Below the pieces are notes generated by a model. That model searched no databases. It was not told the DNA's origin and was given only the letters and a program-made list of their open reading frames with translations. From the NCBI GenBank assembly GCA_964589175.1, contig CAZPRY010000007.1, positions 55,997 to 119,996 on the forward strand: a DNA stretch of 64,000 nt, given 5' to 3'. Shown piece after piece: positions 46,971-55,413 of this stretch (positions are counted from its first letter, which is position 1; each line of letters starts with the position of its first letter). Position numbers and translations under genes: made by a program. The DNA comes from CAZPRY01 sp964589175. Lineage in GTDB: Bacteria; Fidelibacterota; UBA2242.

Positions 46971-48113
46971 TTAAGGCTCCTCCGGCAGCAGCATTTCCTC
47001 GACCTGGTAATGCACCCCGCGCGCCGCCAGATAAGCCAGCACATGATCGAAGCAGGCTTGATCCGCGCCGATGTATTCCGGCGGACAGACACCTTTCTGC
47101 TTGAATTTACCTTCTAGAAAAAGGTCGACGACGGCGGTGCAGGTGTAACCCGTCGTGCGCGCCATGGAACTCGTCATGGTCTTCTTATCGAAGTGATCGA
47201 AGAGATGGTAGTTGTACTGTTTGCGGCGCCCGTTCTCGTTACCGGTGATAACGATTTTCATCACGGTGAATTCCGGTTCATCCTTCTTTAGATACCATTT
47301 CGGGAAGAGCAGATGTTCGGTCAATTGCAGCGGCACCAGCTCCTGCCCGCCGACGGAAACCGGTTCCCGGCCAAAAAAACCAGTCGCTTTCAGAATTTCG
47401 ATCACGGAACGGTGTCCCGGGTAACGCAGCGTCTTCTCCTTCATCTGCGGAATCCTGACCGTTTTCAACAACGTCCGTAAACCGTCGGTGTTGAAGGCCT
47501 CGAGTGAACCGATCGGGTCAATATCGATAAATTCCGGGTCGGACAGGGCCGGCTTCACTACGATCTTGCCGTCCACCACCATGCGCGCCGGACGGATATA
47601 CTCCTCGATGACATCGCTGGGCGAGAAAGGTGCCTTGTAATAGTAAGGCCATTTGCGCTCGAAAGGCATTCCACCGACGTAACATTCATAACTTTCGATT
47701 TCCATGCGCGCGTTGTGATAACCCAGAATAATATTGCTCATACCCGGCGCAACCCCGCAGTCCATCAGAACGGTTACGTCTTTTTCTTTGGCAAAATCAT
47801 CCAACTCGAAAGGGTCCTCGTTGAAAAAGGAAATATCGATCACATCCTTCCCGGCATCCACGATCGGCCAGAGAGTATTGAAGCCCATAAAACCCGGCAA
47901 TGCCCCAACGACCAGATCGCAATCACTGACCAGTTCGCGGATTTTCTCCGGATCATGGATTTCGGCTTCAATGGTTTCTACCGGACAATTCCCGCGCATT
48001 CCCTTGAGCCGTTCCTCATTCAGATCGACGGCCACAACATTGAAGCGCTTACACAGATCCAGCGCGATAGCACTGCCGACCATGCCTGCACCCAGTACCA
48101 CGACTTTCTTCAT
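46971..48113 (-). CDS. Saccharopine-dehydrogenase-family oxidoreductase
   Basis: A 380-residue NAD(P)-dependent enzyme: Rossmann motif KKVVVLGAGMVGSAIALDLC, then VVDLNEERL-type second strand and GALPGFMGFN, DCGVAPGMSN, GGMPFERKWPYYYKAPFSP. These match the saccharopine dehydrogenase / lysine dehydrogenase group (Lys9/LysDH-like); substrate may be saccharopine, lysine or a carboxynorspermidine-type compound. The start at 48113 is set by GAGGGGG upstream; the longer frame adds 16 residues. It stands alone. Confidence 0.8.
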   Translation of the reverse strand: MKKVVVLGAGMVGSAIALDLCKRFNVVAVDLNEERLKGMRGNCPVETIEAEIHDPEKIRELVSDCDLVVGALPGFMGFNTLWPIVDAGKDVIDISFFNEDPFELDDFAKEKDVTVLMDCGVAPGMSNIILGYHNARMEIESYECYVGGMPFERKWPYYYKAPFSPSDVIEEYIRPARMVVDGKIVVKPALSDPEFIDIDPIGSLEAFNTDGLRTLLKTVRIPQMKEKTLRYPGHRSVIEILKATGFFGREPVSVGGQELVPLQLTEHLLFPKWYLKKDEPEFTVMKIVITGNENGRRKQYNYHLFDHFDKKTMTSSMARTTGYTCTAVVDLFLEGKFKQKGVCPPEYIGADQACFDHVLAYLAARGVHYQVEEMLLPEEP

Positions 48114-48287
48114 CGATTTTCCCCCTCTCTCAGCGTTACTATTCACGATCCGTTGCGGCAATCCAATGGCTTTTCATGCTTTCCGGGTAACGAGCAACTG
48201 AAGAACTGGAAATTTCCGTCATCCTGATTTCCTTTGCTTAAGACTAATCGCATTCCACGAAAATGTCAAGGAAAACCGTAGATAATT

Positions 48288-49127
48288 TTAGCGATTGGCG
48301 TAGCAGTATATGCAGCCGTGCGCACAACTGTGATAACACCCGATATCACGGCTTGCATAACAGCCGCAGCCTGCGCGCGTTGGCTTCAGCCGGTCAGCGA
48401 ATTGCTGATCCCGGAAAAGTTTCTGCAACAGCGGCGCATCGATGCAATGTCCGGCCGTGATCCCGCTCGCCGCCGAGACACCATTCTCACAGCAGGTGAA
48501 AAGACGGATGTGTTCCCGTTCGGCAATTTTTCGCATTTCCTGCGCCAGTTCGATCTCGCGCTGCAGGTCGGGCTCCCAAAAGCGCAGCCGGCCGCTTTGC
48601 TCCAGCTGTTCAAATTTCCTGCGCACTTTACCGTACAGGTCCACAAAACTGATGTAGCAGCGCTCGGTGACATCATGCAGGATTGCGGCCAGGCCGGCGA
48701 AGCGCTCCAGGCGTTCCTGCGGCGGAGTCAGATCGGAAAAGATAATCGGATCGAAGCGCCAGAAAATTCTGTCTTTGCCGTAACGCCGTGCCAATTCCCG
48801 CAGCGCGGGCAGGGTGTCCGCCAGGAGCGGCACGCCCGGCTCGAGCAGGTCGCGGGCAGTCTGCGTATATCCGGTCACGGTCACATGGAAAACGAAACGC
48901 TCAGCATACAGATCCCCGATCTCATCCAGGATGGGCAGAAACGGCCGATAATCCCGGGACCAGAAAACGAAGGCGCCTACGTCTTCCGGGCGCAGCGATA
49001 CGCAGTAGAATTTGCCTGAAAAGGGATTGGGCACCGCGACCATTCCCGCTTTCACCTGCTGCCGAAACCAGTCGCCGAAAAAAGCCGGGATATCCGTGCG
49101 GCGACTGGCGGAGATGATCGATTTCAT
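48288..49127 (-). CDS. DUF1848 protein with C-terminal cysteine cluster
   Basis: A 279-residue protein of DUF1848: MKSIISASRRTDIPAFFGDW at the start, RIFWRFDPIIFSDL in the middle, and a C-terminal run with seven cysteines, GCGCYASRDIGCYHSC, then HGCIYCYANR. The pattern is like a metal- or Fe-S-binding site and the family is thought to be radical-SAM-like in fold; its function is unknown. The start at 49127 has GAGG at a suitable spacing; an ATG 21 bases upstream is possible. Confidence 0.8.
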   Translation of the reverse strand: MKSIISASRRTDIPAFFGDWFRQQVKAGMVAVPNPFSGKFYCVSLRPEDVGAFVFWSRDYRPFLPILDEIGDLYAERFVFHVTVTGYTQTARDLLEPGVPLLADTLPALRELARRYGKDRIFWRFDPIIFSDLTPPQERLERFAGLAAILHDVTERCYISFVDLYGKVRRKFEQLEQSGRLRFWEPDLQREIELAQEMRKIAEREHIRLFTCCENGVSAASGITAGHCIDAPLLQKLFRDQQFADRLKPTRAGCGCYASRDIGCYHSCAHGCIYCYANR

Positions 49128-49292
49128 CCGCGCCTCGTGTAGATTCATGATTTCACGAAGAAAGACCGATACGATTGATTGGGGATAAGTTAAGCAGTTT
49201 CCGCGACAAAAACAGCTTATCGGCCTGGCAGGCAGGCCGGGTCGACTGAGTCCTGTTTTTCGGGGATCGAGGAGATACCGTAGACGCAACAA

Positions 49293-49344
49293 TCCCGCAA
49301 TTCAACAAGGGAAAGTGGGTGTAACCCTATCGTAAATTGCGGGA
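49293..49344. repeat. 10-bp inverted repeat downstream of rpmA
   Basis: TCCCGCAATT (49293-49302) and AATTGCGGGA (49335-49344) are perfect inverted repeats with an inner AGGG/CCCT pair. On the minus strand it follows the rpmA stop by 5 bases and is followed only by TTGTTG, so it is a weak terminator at best. Confidence 0.55.
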
Positions 49345-49349
49345 CCGGA

Positions 49350-49601
49350 CTATACTAGAATACTTACCAATTTTCTATCACGACCTTTGCGCTCGAACTT
49401 CACCTTACCATCGGCGAGCGCGAAGAGCGTGTAATCATGGCCGACACCGACATTGGTACCGGGATGAATTTTCGTGCCGTGCTGACGGACGATGATCGAA
49501 CCTGCCGTAACGAATTCGCCACCGAAGCGCTTGACACCCAGCCGTTGAGCATTGCTGTCGCGACCGTTTTTCGAACTTCCAACACCTTTTTTATGTGCCA
49601 T
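49350..49601 (-). CDS. rpmA: 50S ribosomal protein L27
   Basis: The 83-residue L27, with the standard N-terminus MAHKKGVGSSKNGRDSNAQR that reaches the peptidyl-transferase centre, without the cleavable extension found in Firmicutes. It is 12 bases downstream of rplU. Confidence 0.98.
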   Translation of the reverse strand: MAHKKGVGSSKNGRDSNAQRLGVKRFGGEFVTAGSIIVRQHGTKIHPGTNVGVGHDYTLFALADGKVKFERKGRDRKLVSILV

Positions 49602-49613
49602 TACTCAGAACTC

Positions 49614-50048
49614 CTAGCTCTCTTTGCTCTCTTTGCTCTCTTTGCTTTCTTTGCTTTCTTCGGTTTTCTCGACCACCGGAGCGGGTTGCGCTTTGGGAGC
49701 GGCTTTTTTCGCCTGCTTTTTCGCCGGAGCACCAAATTTGCCCACTTCCAGCACGGTATATTGCTGACGATGACCGTTCTTTTTCTGGTAGCCTTTGCGG
49801 CGTTTTTTCTTAAAAACGATGACCTTTTTCAGCCGGGCGTGTTCGACAATCGTAGTATCGATGGATACGTTCTCGATAAAGGGATTCCCGATCTCCACCG
49901 TTTCACCGTTTCTCAGGTAAAGCACATTCTTTACAACAAATGTGGCGCCGGCTTCCTGATCGAGTCTGGGAACCTTAATTTTCTTACCGGGTTCCATGAT
50001 AATCTGTTGCCCTGCTATCTCGGCAATCGCGTAATTTTCTAATCTCAT
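49614..50048 (-). CDS. rplU: 50S ribosomal protein L21 with repetitive C-terminal tail
   Basis: L21, 144 residues from the ATG at 50048 (MRLENYAIAEIAGQQIIMEP). The L21 fold is complete by residue ~102; the extra C-terminal tail is Ala/Lys/Pro-rich and ends with repeated Glu-Ser-Lys, encoded by five 9-base units (49618-49662). The extension is not part of the canonical protein and should stick out from the subunit. A longer reading to 50072 adds eight residues that do not match L21. It follows rng and precedes rpmA. Confidence 0.95.
   Translation of the reverse strand: MRLENYAIAEIAGQQIIMEPGKKIKVPRLDQEAGATFVVKNVLYLRNGETVEIGNPFIENVSIDTTIVEHARLKKVIVFKKKRRKGYQKKNGHRQQYTVLEVGKFGAPAKKQAKKAAPKAQPAPVVEKTEESKESKESKESKES
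49618..49662. repeat. Tandem 9-base repeat in rplU
   Basis: Five copies of CTCTCTTTG or a one- or two-base variant, encoding Glu-Ser-Lys on the minus strand. Copy number could vary by slippage without shifting the frame, since the unit is a multiple of three. Confidence 0.85.
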
Positions 50049-50114
50049 TCTTTTCTCTCTGTTTCCTTCCAAAAAGGCTGGTGAATTTAAATATTCCTTT
50101 TAGTGATGTCAAGT

Positions 50115-51668
50115 CTAATATTCATCCGTCAGGTCTTTCTCGGTGCGCGTGGAATAGACCCGGAATTCGTCGTTATTCAGGGCCGGATCGACGACCACTT
50201 TGATCAGGATGAAGTATTTCCACTGCAGTTTGCGCAGCAGGTTGCCCGTCGATAGACGCAGGTATTCGGCCATCTCCGGATTGAGATGCAGACGCAATTT
50301 GCGCTCGCGCGATTTGACCTTGAAACGCCGGAACCAACTTTCCATGCGCGTAACCATCGTGCCCTTGGAAGTCACCCGACCGGAACCGTGGCAGAGCGGA
50401 CATTCGTCGCTGACCGCATCCAGCAGATGAATCCGGATGCGCTGACGGGTCATTTCCAGCAAACCGAAAGCCGAGATCGGCGATAAGGCCACCTTGGCCC
50501 GGTCGCGGTATAACTCGCGCCGTAATTCCTGGAACACTTTCTTCTTGTTCTCATCTTCATCCATATCGATGAAATCGATGACGATCAGACCACCGATATC
50601 CCGTAAGCGCAACTGGCGGGCGATCTCTTTCGCGGCCTGCTGATTGGTTTTCAAAGACGTTTTTTCGTGGTCTCTTTTGCTGATGAATTTCCCGCTGTTC
50701 ACGTCAATCGTCGTCATGGCTTCGGTGTGCTCGATGACGATAAATCCGCCGTTTTTCAGCCAGATCTTCTTACCGAGCGATTTCTCAAACTCTTTCTCGA
50801 CATTGTACTGCTCGAACAGCGGCGCGCGCGAACTGTAATGTTCGATCTTCCTGACGAACTCGGGCGAGACACTCTTGACGTAACGATGCAGCTCTTTATA
50901 AAGCGATTTCGTATCGACCACAATTTTGCTCACATCATTGGTCAACAGGTCACGGATGACCACCGACGCCATTTCCATATCGCGGTAGACGCAGGCCGGC
51001 GCGGCTTCATTGCGGATCGCGTCCTCAATGTCTTTCCACTCCTTCATCAACTGCTTGAGGTCGGCTTCGAGCGCCTCACTCTCCTTTTTTCCGGCAACCG
51101 TACGGATGATCAGGCCAAAATTTTTGGGCTTGATCGCGCGGGCAATTTTGCGCAGACGGCGGCGCTCCTCGCGCCAGTGAATCTTCTTCGAAATGCCGAT
51201 GTAATCGATGTTGGGCACCAGCACCAAAAAGCGGCCGGGCAGCGAAATATCCGTCGTGACGCGAGCGCCTTTGCTGGCAAACGGTTCCTTGATCACCTGC
51301 ACCAGGATGTCCTGTCCTTTTTGCAGATTGGCCGAATCCACCCCGCCCGGGCGGGTGTGTTTGGGTTTCGAATCGACTTCGTCTTCCTCGTCTTCTTCCT
51401 CGTTATCGCTCAAATCACCCATCATCGTCATGAGGTTCTGAGGATTGTTGATTTCAGAGAAAGGTAGAAACGCATTGTGCGGGGTGGCGATATCGACAAA
51501 GGCCGCCTGAATACCGGGAATGACGTTTTCAACCTTCCCTTTATAAATGTTCCCGATCATGCGGGTTCGTTCCGGTTTCTCTACATACAATTCCACCAAC
51601 TCGCCGTCTTCCTGAATGGCAATCCGGGTCTCCTTGGCGGTTTCACTGATTAATATGACTTTATCCAT
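50115..51668 (-). CDS. rng: Ribonuclease E/G
   Basis: A 517-residue RNase G-type endoribonuclease without the long C-terminal scaffold of RNase E. N-terminal S1 domain (YKGKVENVIPGIQAAFVDI) carrying an acidic insert (SDNEEEDEEDEVDSKPKH, residues about 86-103), catalytic DNase-I-like part (TTIDVNSGKF and GGLIVIDFIDMD, the Asp ligands), and the zinc-link CPLCHGSGRV near residue 425. It processes rRNA and mRNA. In operon with the radical SAM protein upstream and rplU-rpmA downstream, a common layout. Confidence 0.95.
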   Translation of the reverse strand: MDKVILISETAKETRIAIQEDGELVELYVEKPERTRMIGNIYKGKVENVIPGIQAAFVDIATPHNAFLPFSEINNPQNLMTMMGDLSDNEEEDEEDEVDSKPKHTRPGGVDSANLQKGQDILVQVIKEPFASKGARVTTDISLPGRFLVLVPNIDYIGISKKIHWREERRRLRKIARAIKPKNFGLIIRTVAGKKESEALEADLKQLMKEWKDIEDAIRNEAAPACVYRDMEMASVVIRDLLTNDVSKIVVDTKSLYKELHRYVKSVSPEFVRKIEHYSSRAPLFEQYNVEKEFEKSLGKKIWLKNGGFIVIEHTEAMTTIDVNSGKFISKRDHEKTSLKTNQQAAKEIARQLRLRDIGGLIVIDFIDMDEDENKKKVFQELRRELYRDRAKVALSPISAFGLLEMTRQRIRIHLLDAVSDECPLCHGSGRVTSKGTMVTRMESWFRRFKVKSRERKLRLHLNPEMAEYLRLSTGNLLRKLQWKYFILIKVVVDPALNNDEFRVYSTRTEKDLTDEY

Positions 51669-51694
51669 TTTTTAAATCCTGATTCAAAATCTTG

Positions 51695-54211
51695 TTATGG
51701 TTCATGTACCAACAGGGCTGCGCGATGGACCTGGTAAGATCGATCCGACAAGCCCAGTACGTTTAAAATTTCATCCACTTTTACGGTGTGTCCATCCTTA
51801 ATGCTCGTGCCGATAAGCAGACCACCATTCTTATCGCGCTCGATGGACTCCACAAATGCCCGAACATTGAAGGGTTTTTTGCGACCGCTCCGAATCCGGT
51901 GCACGATGACCTCTTCGCGTGATAGAAAATCGTCGATTGTCCCGTTTATGTCAACCGGCAGACTCTCCTCAAACGCCGCCGCATAGCGGGCGGCATAAAT
52001 CAGACTGCTGACCGCCGGGTCGCGCAGCGGCAGCTCCGTCACTTCCAGAATTTCCAATCCAATCGGGAAAGCCGCGTTGATCTTCTCGCGGACGGCCGGC
52101 GAGGGCTGGTTCAGCACGATTTCCAAGTACTCCGCTTCCGACGTGTATCCGAAAGGCAAGGCCAATCCCATCGAAATACGCGGCCGCTGGTTGAATCCCC
52201 CGGTGTAGCGTAAATCCAATCCGCTCTGCCGCAAGGCGCGCTGGAAAATCCGCATCAGGTCCAGCTGCGATGTAAAACGGATTTCAGGCCCTTTTTTGAA
52301 TTTCAGACGATAGCGGGTCGGAAGCGGCTCGGCGGTTTCCTGAACGACGCCGGCAGGCACACTTGCGCTCTCCCCGGCAATACGCATATCCAGCGCCCCG
52401 GGAACGCACACACCGCAGCTCAAACAACCGGAGCGGCAATCGGCGGTGCTTTCCGCGCGCAGGGCTTTTTCGCGCTCGCCCAGCAGGAATGCGCGGCTAA
52501 TCAGCGGATCGATGATTTCCCAGGGAAGGACAGCATCTGTTGCAATTTTTTTTATATAATCATCCGGATTAACGCCGCTTTCCGCAAAGGCTTCGGACCA
52601 CAATTGCGGCGCAAAGAATTCCGTCCAGGAATCGAAACGGGCACCCTTTTCCCAGGCGCGATAAATCACATCGGAAAGCCGCCGGTCGCCACGCGCCATG
52701 ATGCCCTCCAGGCGCGACACCTGCGGGTCCCGCCCCATCACCTTGATAAATTTCAGTTCGCGTAGGCGCGGCTTGAGAAAGTCCAGTTTGCGCTGATTCT
52801 CTTCGGGTGAATCCTGCGCCTCCCATTGAAAGGGCGTGAACGCTTTGGGAATGAAGGGCGAGAGCGTGACATTCAGAGTGAGTTTGGATTTGCCAACGGC
52901 CAGCACCCGGGCGGTCAGATCAACGATGGCCTGCAAATCATCATCGGTTTCGGTCGGTAATCCCAGCATAAAATACAGCTTCAGCGAGCGCCAGCCATGC
53001 CTGAGCGCAATTTCGACGGACTGCAGCAATTCGTCCTCGCTGATTCTTTTGTTGATCACCCGCCGCAAGCGTTCGGAACCGGCTTCCGGCGCGAAGGTCA
53101 AGCCCGATTTGCGCGTCTGGCTGGCAGCCTGCGCTACTCCTTCCGAAAAACTGTCAAGGCGCAACGAGGGCAGACTGATCGAGATGCGGCGCTGCTCCCG
53201 AAATTCCGTGGTATCTTCGACAACCCGCTGAAGCCCCGTATAATCCGAAGTCGACAGTGACAGGAGCGACAGATCATCGTAGCCGGTGGCCTGCAAAGAT
53301 TTCAATATCTGCTCCGTCAATTCGTCCGGCTCGCGCTCCCGGATCGGCCGGTAAAGCATGCCCGCCTGGCAAAAGCGGCAGCCCTGGGTGCACCCGCGCA
53401 TGATCTCCGCAACCAGGCGATCCTGCGCAATTTCAACTAGCGGCATGATGGGTTTTTCCGGATAGTTGTCCGCTGCCAGTTCCGCCACCCGGTTGGCCTT
53501 AATCCTGGGTGGAATATCATCGTAGTCTGGGCGCAAGCCGTCAAACTGTCCATCCGGTCCGGTTTCAACATGGTAAAGCGAAGGCGCGTAAATACCGGAG
53601 AATCCGGTCGCCAGTTTACGCAGGATTTGCTCCCGGGGCAACCCATCCCGCCGCAAGCGGGCCAGTTCCCTCACCACCGGAACGATCGACTCTTCGGCAT
53701 CGCCGATAAAGAAAAAATCCACAAAGTCGGCCAGCGGTTCGGGATTGTAGGCACAACCGCCGCCGGCCACGATAAAGGGATCGCCCGCGCCTCGCTCCCG
53801 CGACCGTAGCGGGATTCCGGCCAGATCCAGCATATTCAGTACATTGCTGTAGCATAATTCATACTGCAGTGTGAAACCGAGCAGATCAAAATCTTTCAGG
53901 GCCGTCTTGCTCTCAAGGCTGTAGAGCGGGATGGCGTGCCGGCGCAGTTCCGCCTCCATATCGTCCCAGGGCGCGAATACGCGTTCCGCCACGATATCTT
54001 TCTCCCGGTTGAGGAGATGATAGAGAATCTGGAAACCGTAGTACGACATGCCTACATCATAGAGATCCGGGAAAGCCAACGCCACGCTGACAGCCACCTC
54101 AACATGGTTTTTCCGGATGATATTTGTCTCATTGCCCGTGTAGCGGCCGGGCTTGGCGACACGGGGAAAGATCTCAGTTTCGAGCTGACGAAGGAGCTTA
54201 TTTTCCAGCAA
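51695..54211 (-). CDS. TIGR03960-type radical SAM protein fused to DUF2344
   Basis: An 838-residue protein. Residues about 20-190 resemble a B12-binding-like domain, followed by the radical SAM core with the 4Fe-4S motif CTQGCRFCQAG near residue 275, and a C-terminal DUF2344 domain (RYRLKFKKGPEIRFTSQLDL). A Cys cluster CRSGCLSCGVC lies between them. In many bacteria this pair sits before rng-rplU-rpmA, as here; the substrate is unknown. The start is TTG at 54211 after GGAAG; no nearby in-frame ATG exists. Two hairpins lie in the leader. Confidence 0.88.
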   Translation of the reverse strand: MLENKLLRQLETEIFPRVAKPGRYTGNETNIIRKNHVEVAVSVALAFPDLYDVGMSYYGFQILYHLLNREKDIVAERVFAPWDDMEAELRRHAIPLYSLESKTALKDFDLLGFTLQYELCYSNVLNMLDLAGIPLRSRERGAGDPFIVAGGGCAYNPEPLADFVDFFFIGDAEESIVPVVRELARLRRDGLPREQILRKLATGFSGIYAPSLYHVETGPDGQFDGLRPDYDDIPPRIKANRVAELAADNYPEKPIMPLVEIAQDRLVAEIMRGCTQGCRFCQAGMLYRPIREREPDELTEQILKSLQATGYDDLSLLSLSTSDYTGLQRVVEDTTEFREQRRISISLPSLRLDSFSEGVAQAASQTRKSGLTFAPEAGSERLRRVINKRISEDELLQSVEIALRHGWRSLKLYFMLGLPTETDDDLQAIVDLTARVLAVGKSKLTLNVTLSPFIPKAFTPFQWEAQDSPEENQRKLDFLKPRLRELKFIKVMGRDPQVSRLEGIMARGDRRLSDVIYRAWEKGARFDSWTEFFAPQLWSEAFAESGVNPDDYIKKIATDAVLPWEIIDPLISRAFLLGEREKALRAESTADCRSGCLSCGVCVPGALDMRIAGESASVPAGVVQETAEPLPTRYRLKFKKGPEIRFTSQLDLMRIFQRALRQSGLDLRYTGGFNQRPRISMGLALPFGYTSEAEYLEIVLNQPSPAVREKINAAFPIGLEILEVTELPLRDPAVSSLIYAARYAAAFEESLPVDINGTIDDFLSREEVIVHRIRSGRKKPFNVRAFVESIERDKNGGLLIGTSIKDGHTVKVDEILNVLGLSDRSYQVHRAALLVHEP

Positions 54212-54305
54212 AATTTTCTTCCAGCAAAGCTTTCGAATCTATTTCACGGCAGATGGATTCTGACACCCAATCCGCTTTGCGGTCTGCCGGATTCTCACAA
54301 TTTAG

Positions 54306-54376
54306 ATGGTATGAACGGTTTCATACCATAGCGTATATTAATGAATTTTCATGGGTTTATCAACCCATACAAAATT
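54306..54376. repeat. Two hairpins in the leader of the radical SAM gene
   Basis: Hairpin one: ATGGTATGAA (54306-54315) with TTCATACCAT (54320-54329), 10 bp and a 4-base loop. Hairpin two: AATTTT and ATGGGTT (54344-54357) pairing with AACCCAT and AAAATT (54362-54376) around a 4-base loop with a small internal loop. They lie between the HD-domain gene (stop 54411) and the radical SAM gene (start 54211). Neither has the T-run of a terminator. Confidence 0.6.
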
Positions 54377-54410
54377 GCGTGATGCCCGCCCTCCCGAAAA
54401 AGTGCTTTCT

Positions 54411-54980
54411 TCAGACGGATAAATTTCCTTCCAGCTTCAAATCTTTGGCAATGGTTTTGAGCGCATCGATCACGCGCTGGATGTGTTCGCTCTCCTCCAC
54501 GCCGAGTTCAGCGATACCCTGCCGGATCTCCTCGCGGTTGACCTTGGCCGCAAAAGAATGCTGCTTGAATTTCTTGCGCACCGATTGGGGCGTTACATCA
54601 TAAACACTCTGCGAGGGACGCACCAGCGCCACGGCAATCACAAAACCGGCCAGTTCGTCAACGGCGAAAAGCGTCTTGGCCAGCAGCGTATCCCGCTCCG
54701 TTCCGGTATAGTCGGCATGTCCCATAATGGCCTTGCGCATCTCTTCCGGGTAACCTTCCCGCGCCAGGATTTCATTCCCGCGATAGGGATGATTCTGCGC
54801 GTCCGGGAACATCTCATAATCGAAGTCATGCAGCAGGCCGACAACTCCCCAATAGTCCGGATCTTCACCATAATATTCGGCGTAATGGCGCATCGCGGCC
54901 TCGACCGCCAGAGCATGTTTGATCAGGCTGTCTGTTTTCGTGTACTCATTTAAAAGTTTCCAGGCTTTCTCTCGATCCAT
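54411..54980 (-). CDS. HD-domain protein
   Basis: A 189-residue HD-type protein: LIKHALAVEAAMRHYAEYYG, then GLLHDFDYEMFPDAQNHPYRG with the HD pair, and a second His region MGHADYTG. These metal-binding positions fit a phosphohydrolase of the HDIG-like group; the substrate is unknown. AAAAGGAGAACCG before the ATG is a good ribosome site. It follows the small protein at 55014 by about 33 bases. Confidence 0.85.
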   Translation of the reverse strand: MDREKAWKLLNEYTKTDSLIKHALAVEAAMRHYAEYYGEDPDYWGVVGLLHDFDYEMFPDAQNHPYRGNEILAREGYPEEMRKAIMGHADYTGTERDTLLAKTLFAVDELAGFVIAVALVRPSQSVYDVTPQSVRKKFKQHSFAAKVNREEIRQGIAELGVEESEHIQRVIDALKTIAKDLKLEGNLSV

Positions 54981-55013
54981 AGCGGTTCTCCTTTTACAGC
55001 TAACGCAAAAATA

Positions 55014-55298
55014 TCAATCCGGGTCTTGCGGGCCATCACCGGGAACGCCCAGATTCGGACAATGCCCGCAGGCCAGAAGCACCCGTTTAAAGCGGCGGTC
55101 ATAGATCATTTCGTACTCCCGCTCTTTGCCCGGGAAGTGCGTCAGGATCTTCTGCCGGGCGGTTTGCAGGATTTCCAGGGCTTCCGCCTCACTGAGACTC
55201 TCATTTCGCAGGCGCCCGACAACTCTATCCGAATAGCCGCGCAGCCAGAGCAGCCAACGCTCTTCCCGCATCTGTTCTTCCAATATAATCTGCGCCAT
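55014..55298 (-). CDS. Small hypothetical protein with CxxC
   Basis: A 94-residue protein I do not recognise: helical, Arg/Glu-rich N-terminal part (REERWLLWLRGYSDRVVGRL, LSEAEALEILQTARQKILTH) and a C-terminal CGHCPNLG motif with an acidic, proline-rich end. A CxxC could bind zinc. It lies between ychF (upstream) and the HD gene. Confidence 0.55.
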   Translation of the reverse strand: MAQIILEEQMREERWLLWLRGYSDRVVGRLRNESLSEAEALEILQTARQKILTHFPGKEREYEMIYDRRFKRVLLACGHCPNLGVPGDGPQDPD

Positions 55299-55413
55299 GA
55301 TTCCGGTCCCGGATTTAATTCCTCAAAATGCTGTAAACGAGTTTACAAAATGAAGGATAAAGAAGAAAGTCCAAAATTCCGTGCAAAGGGACGTTACCCG
55401 GAGAACCAATCGG

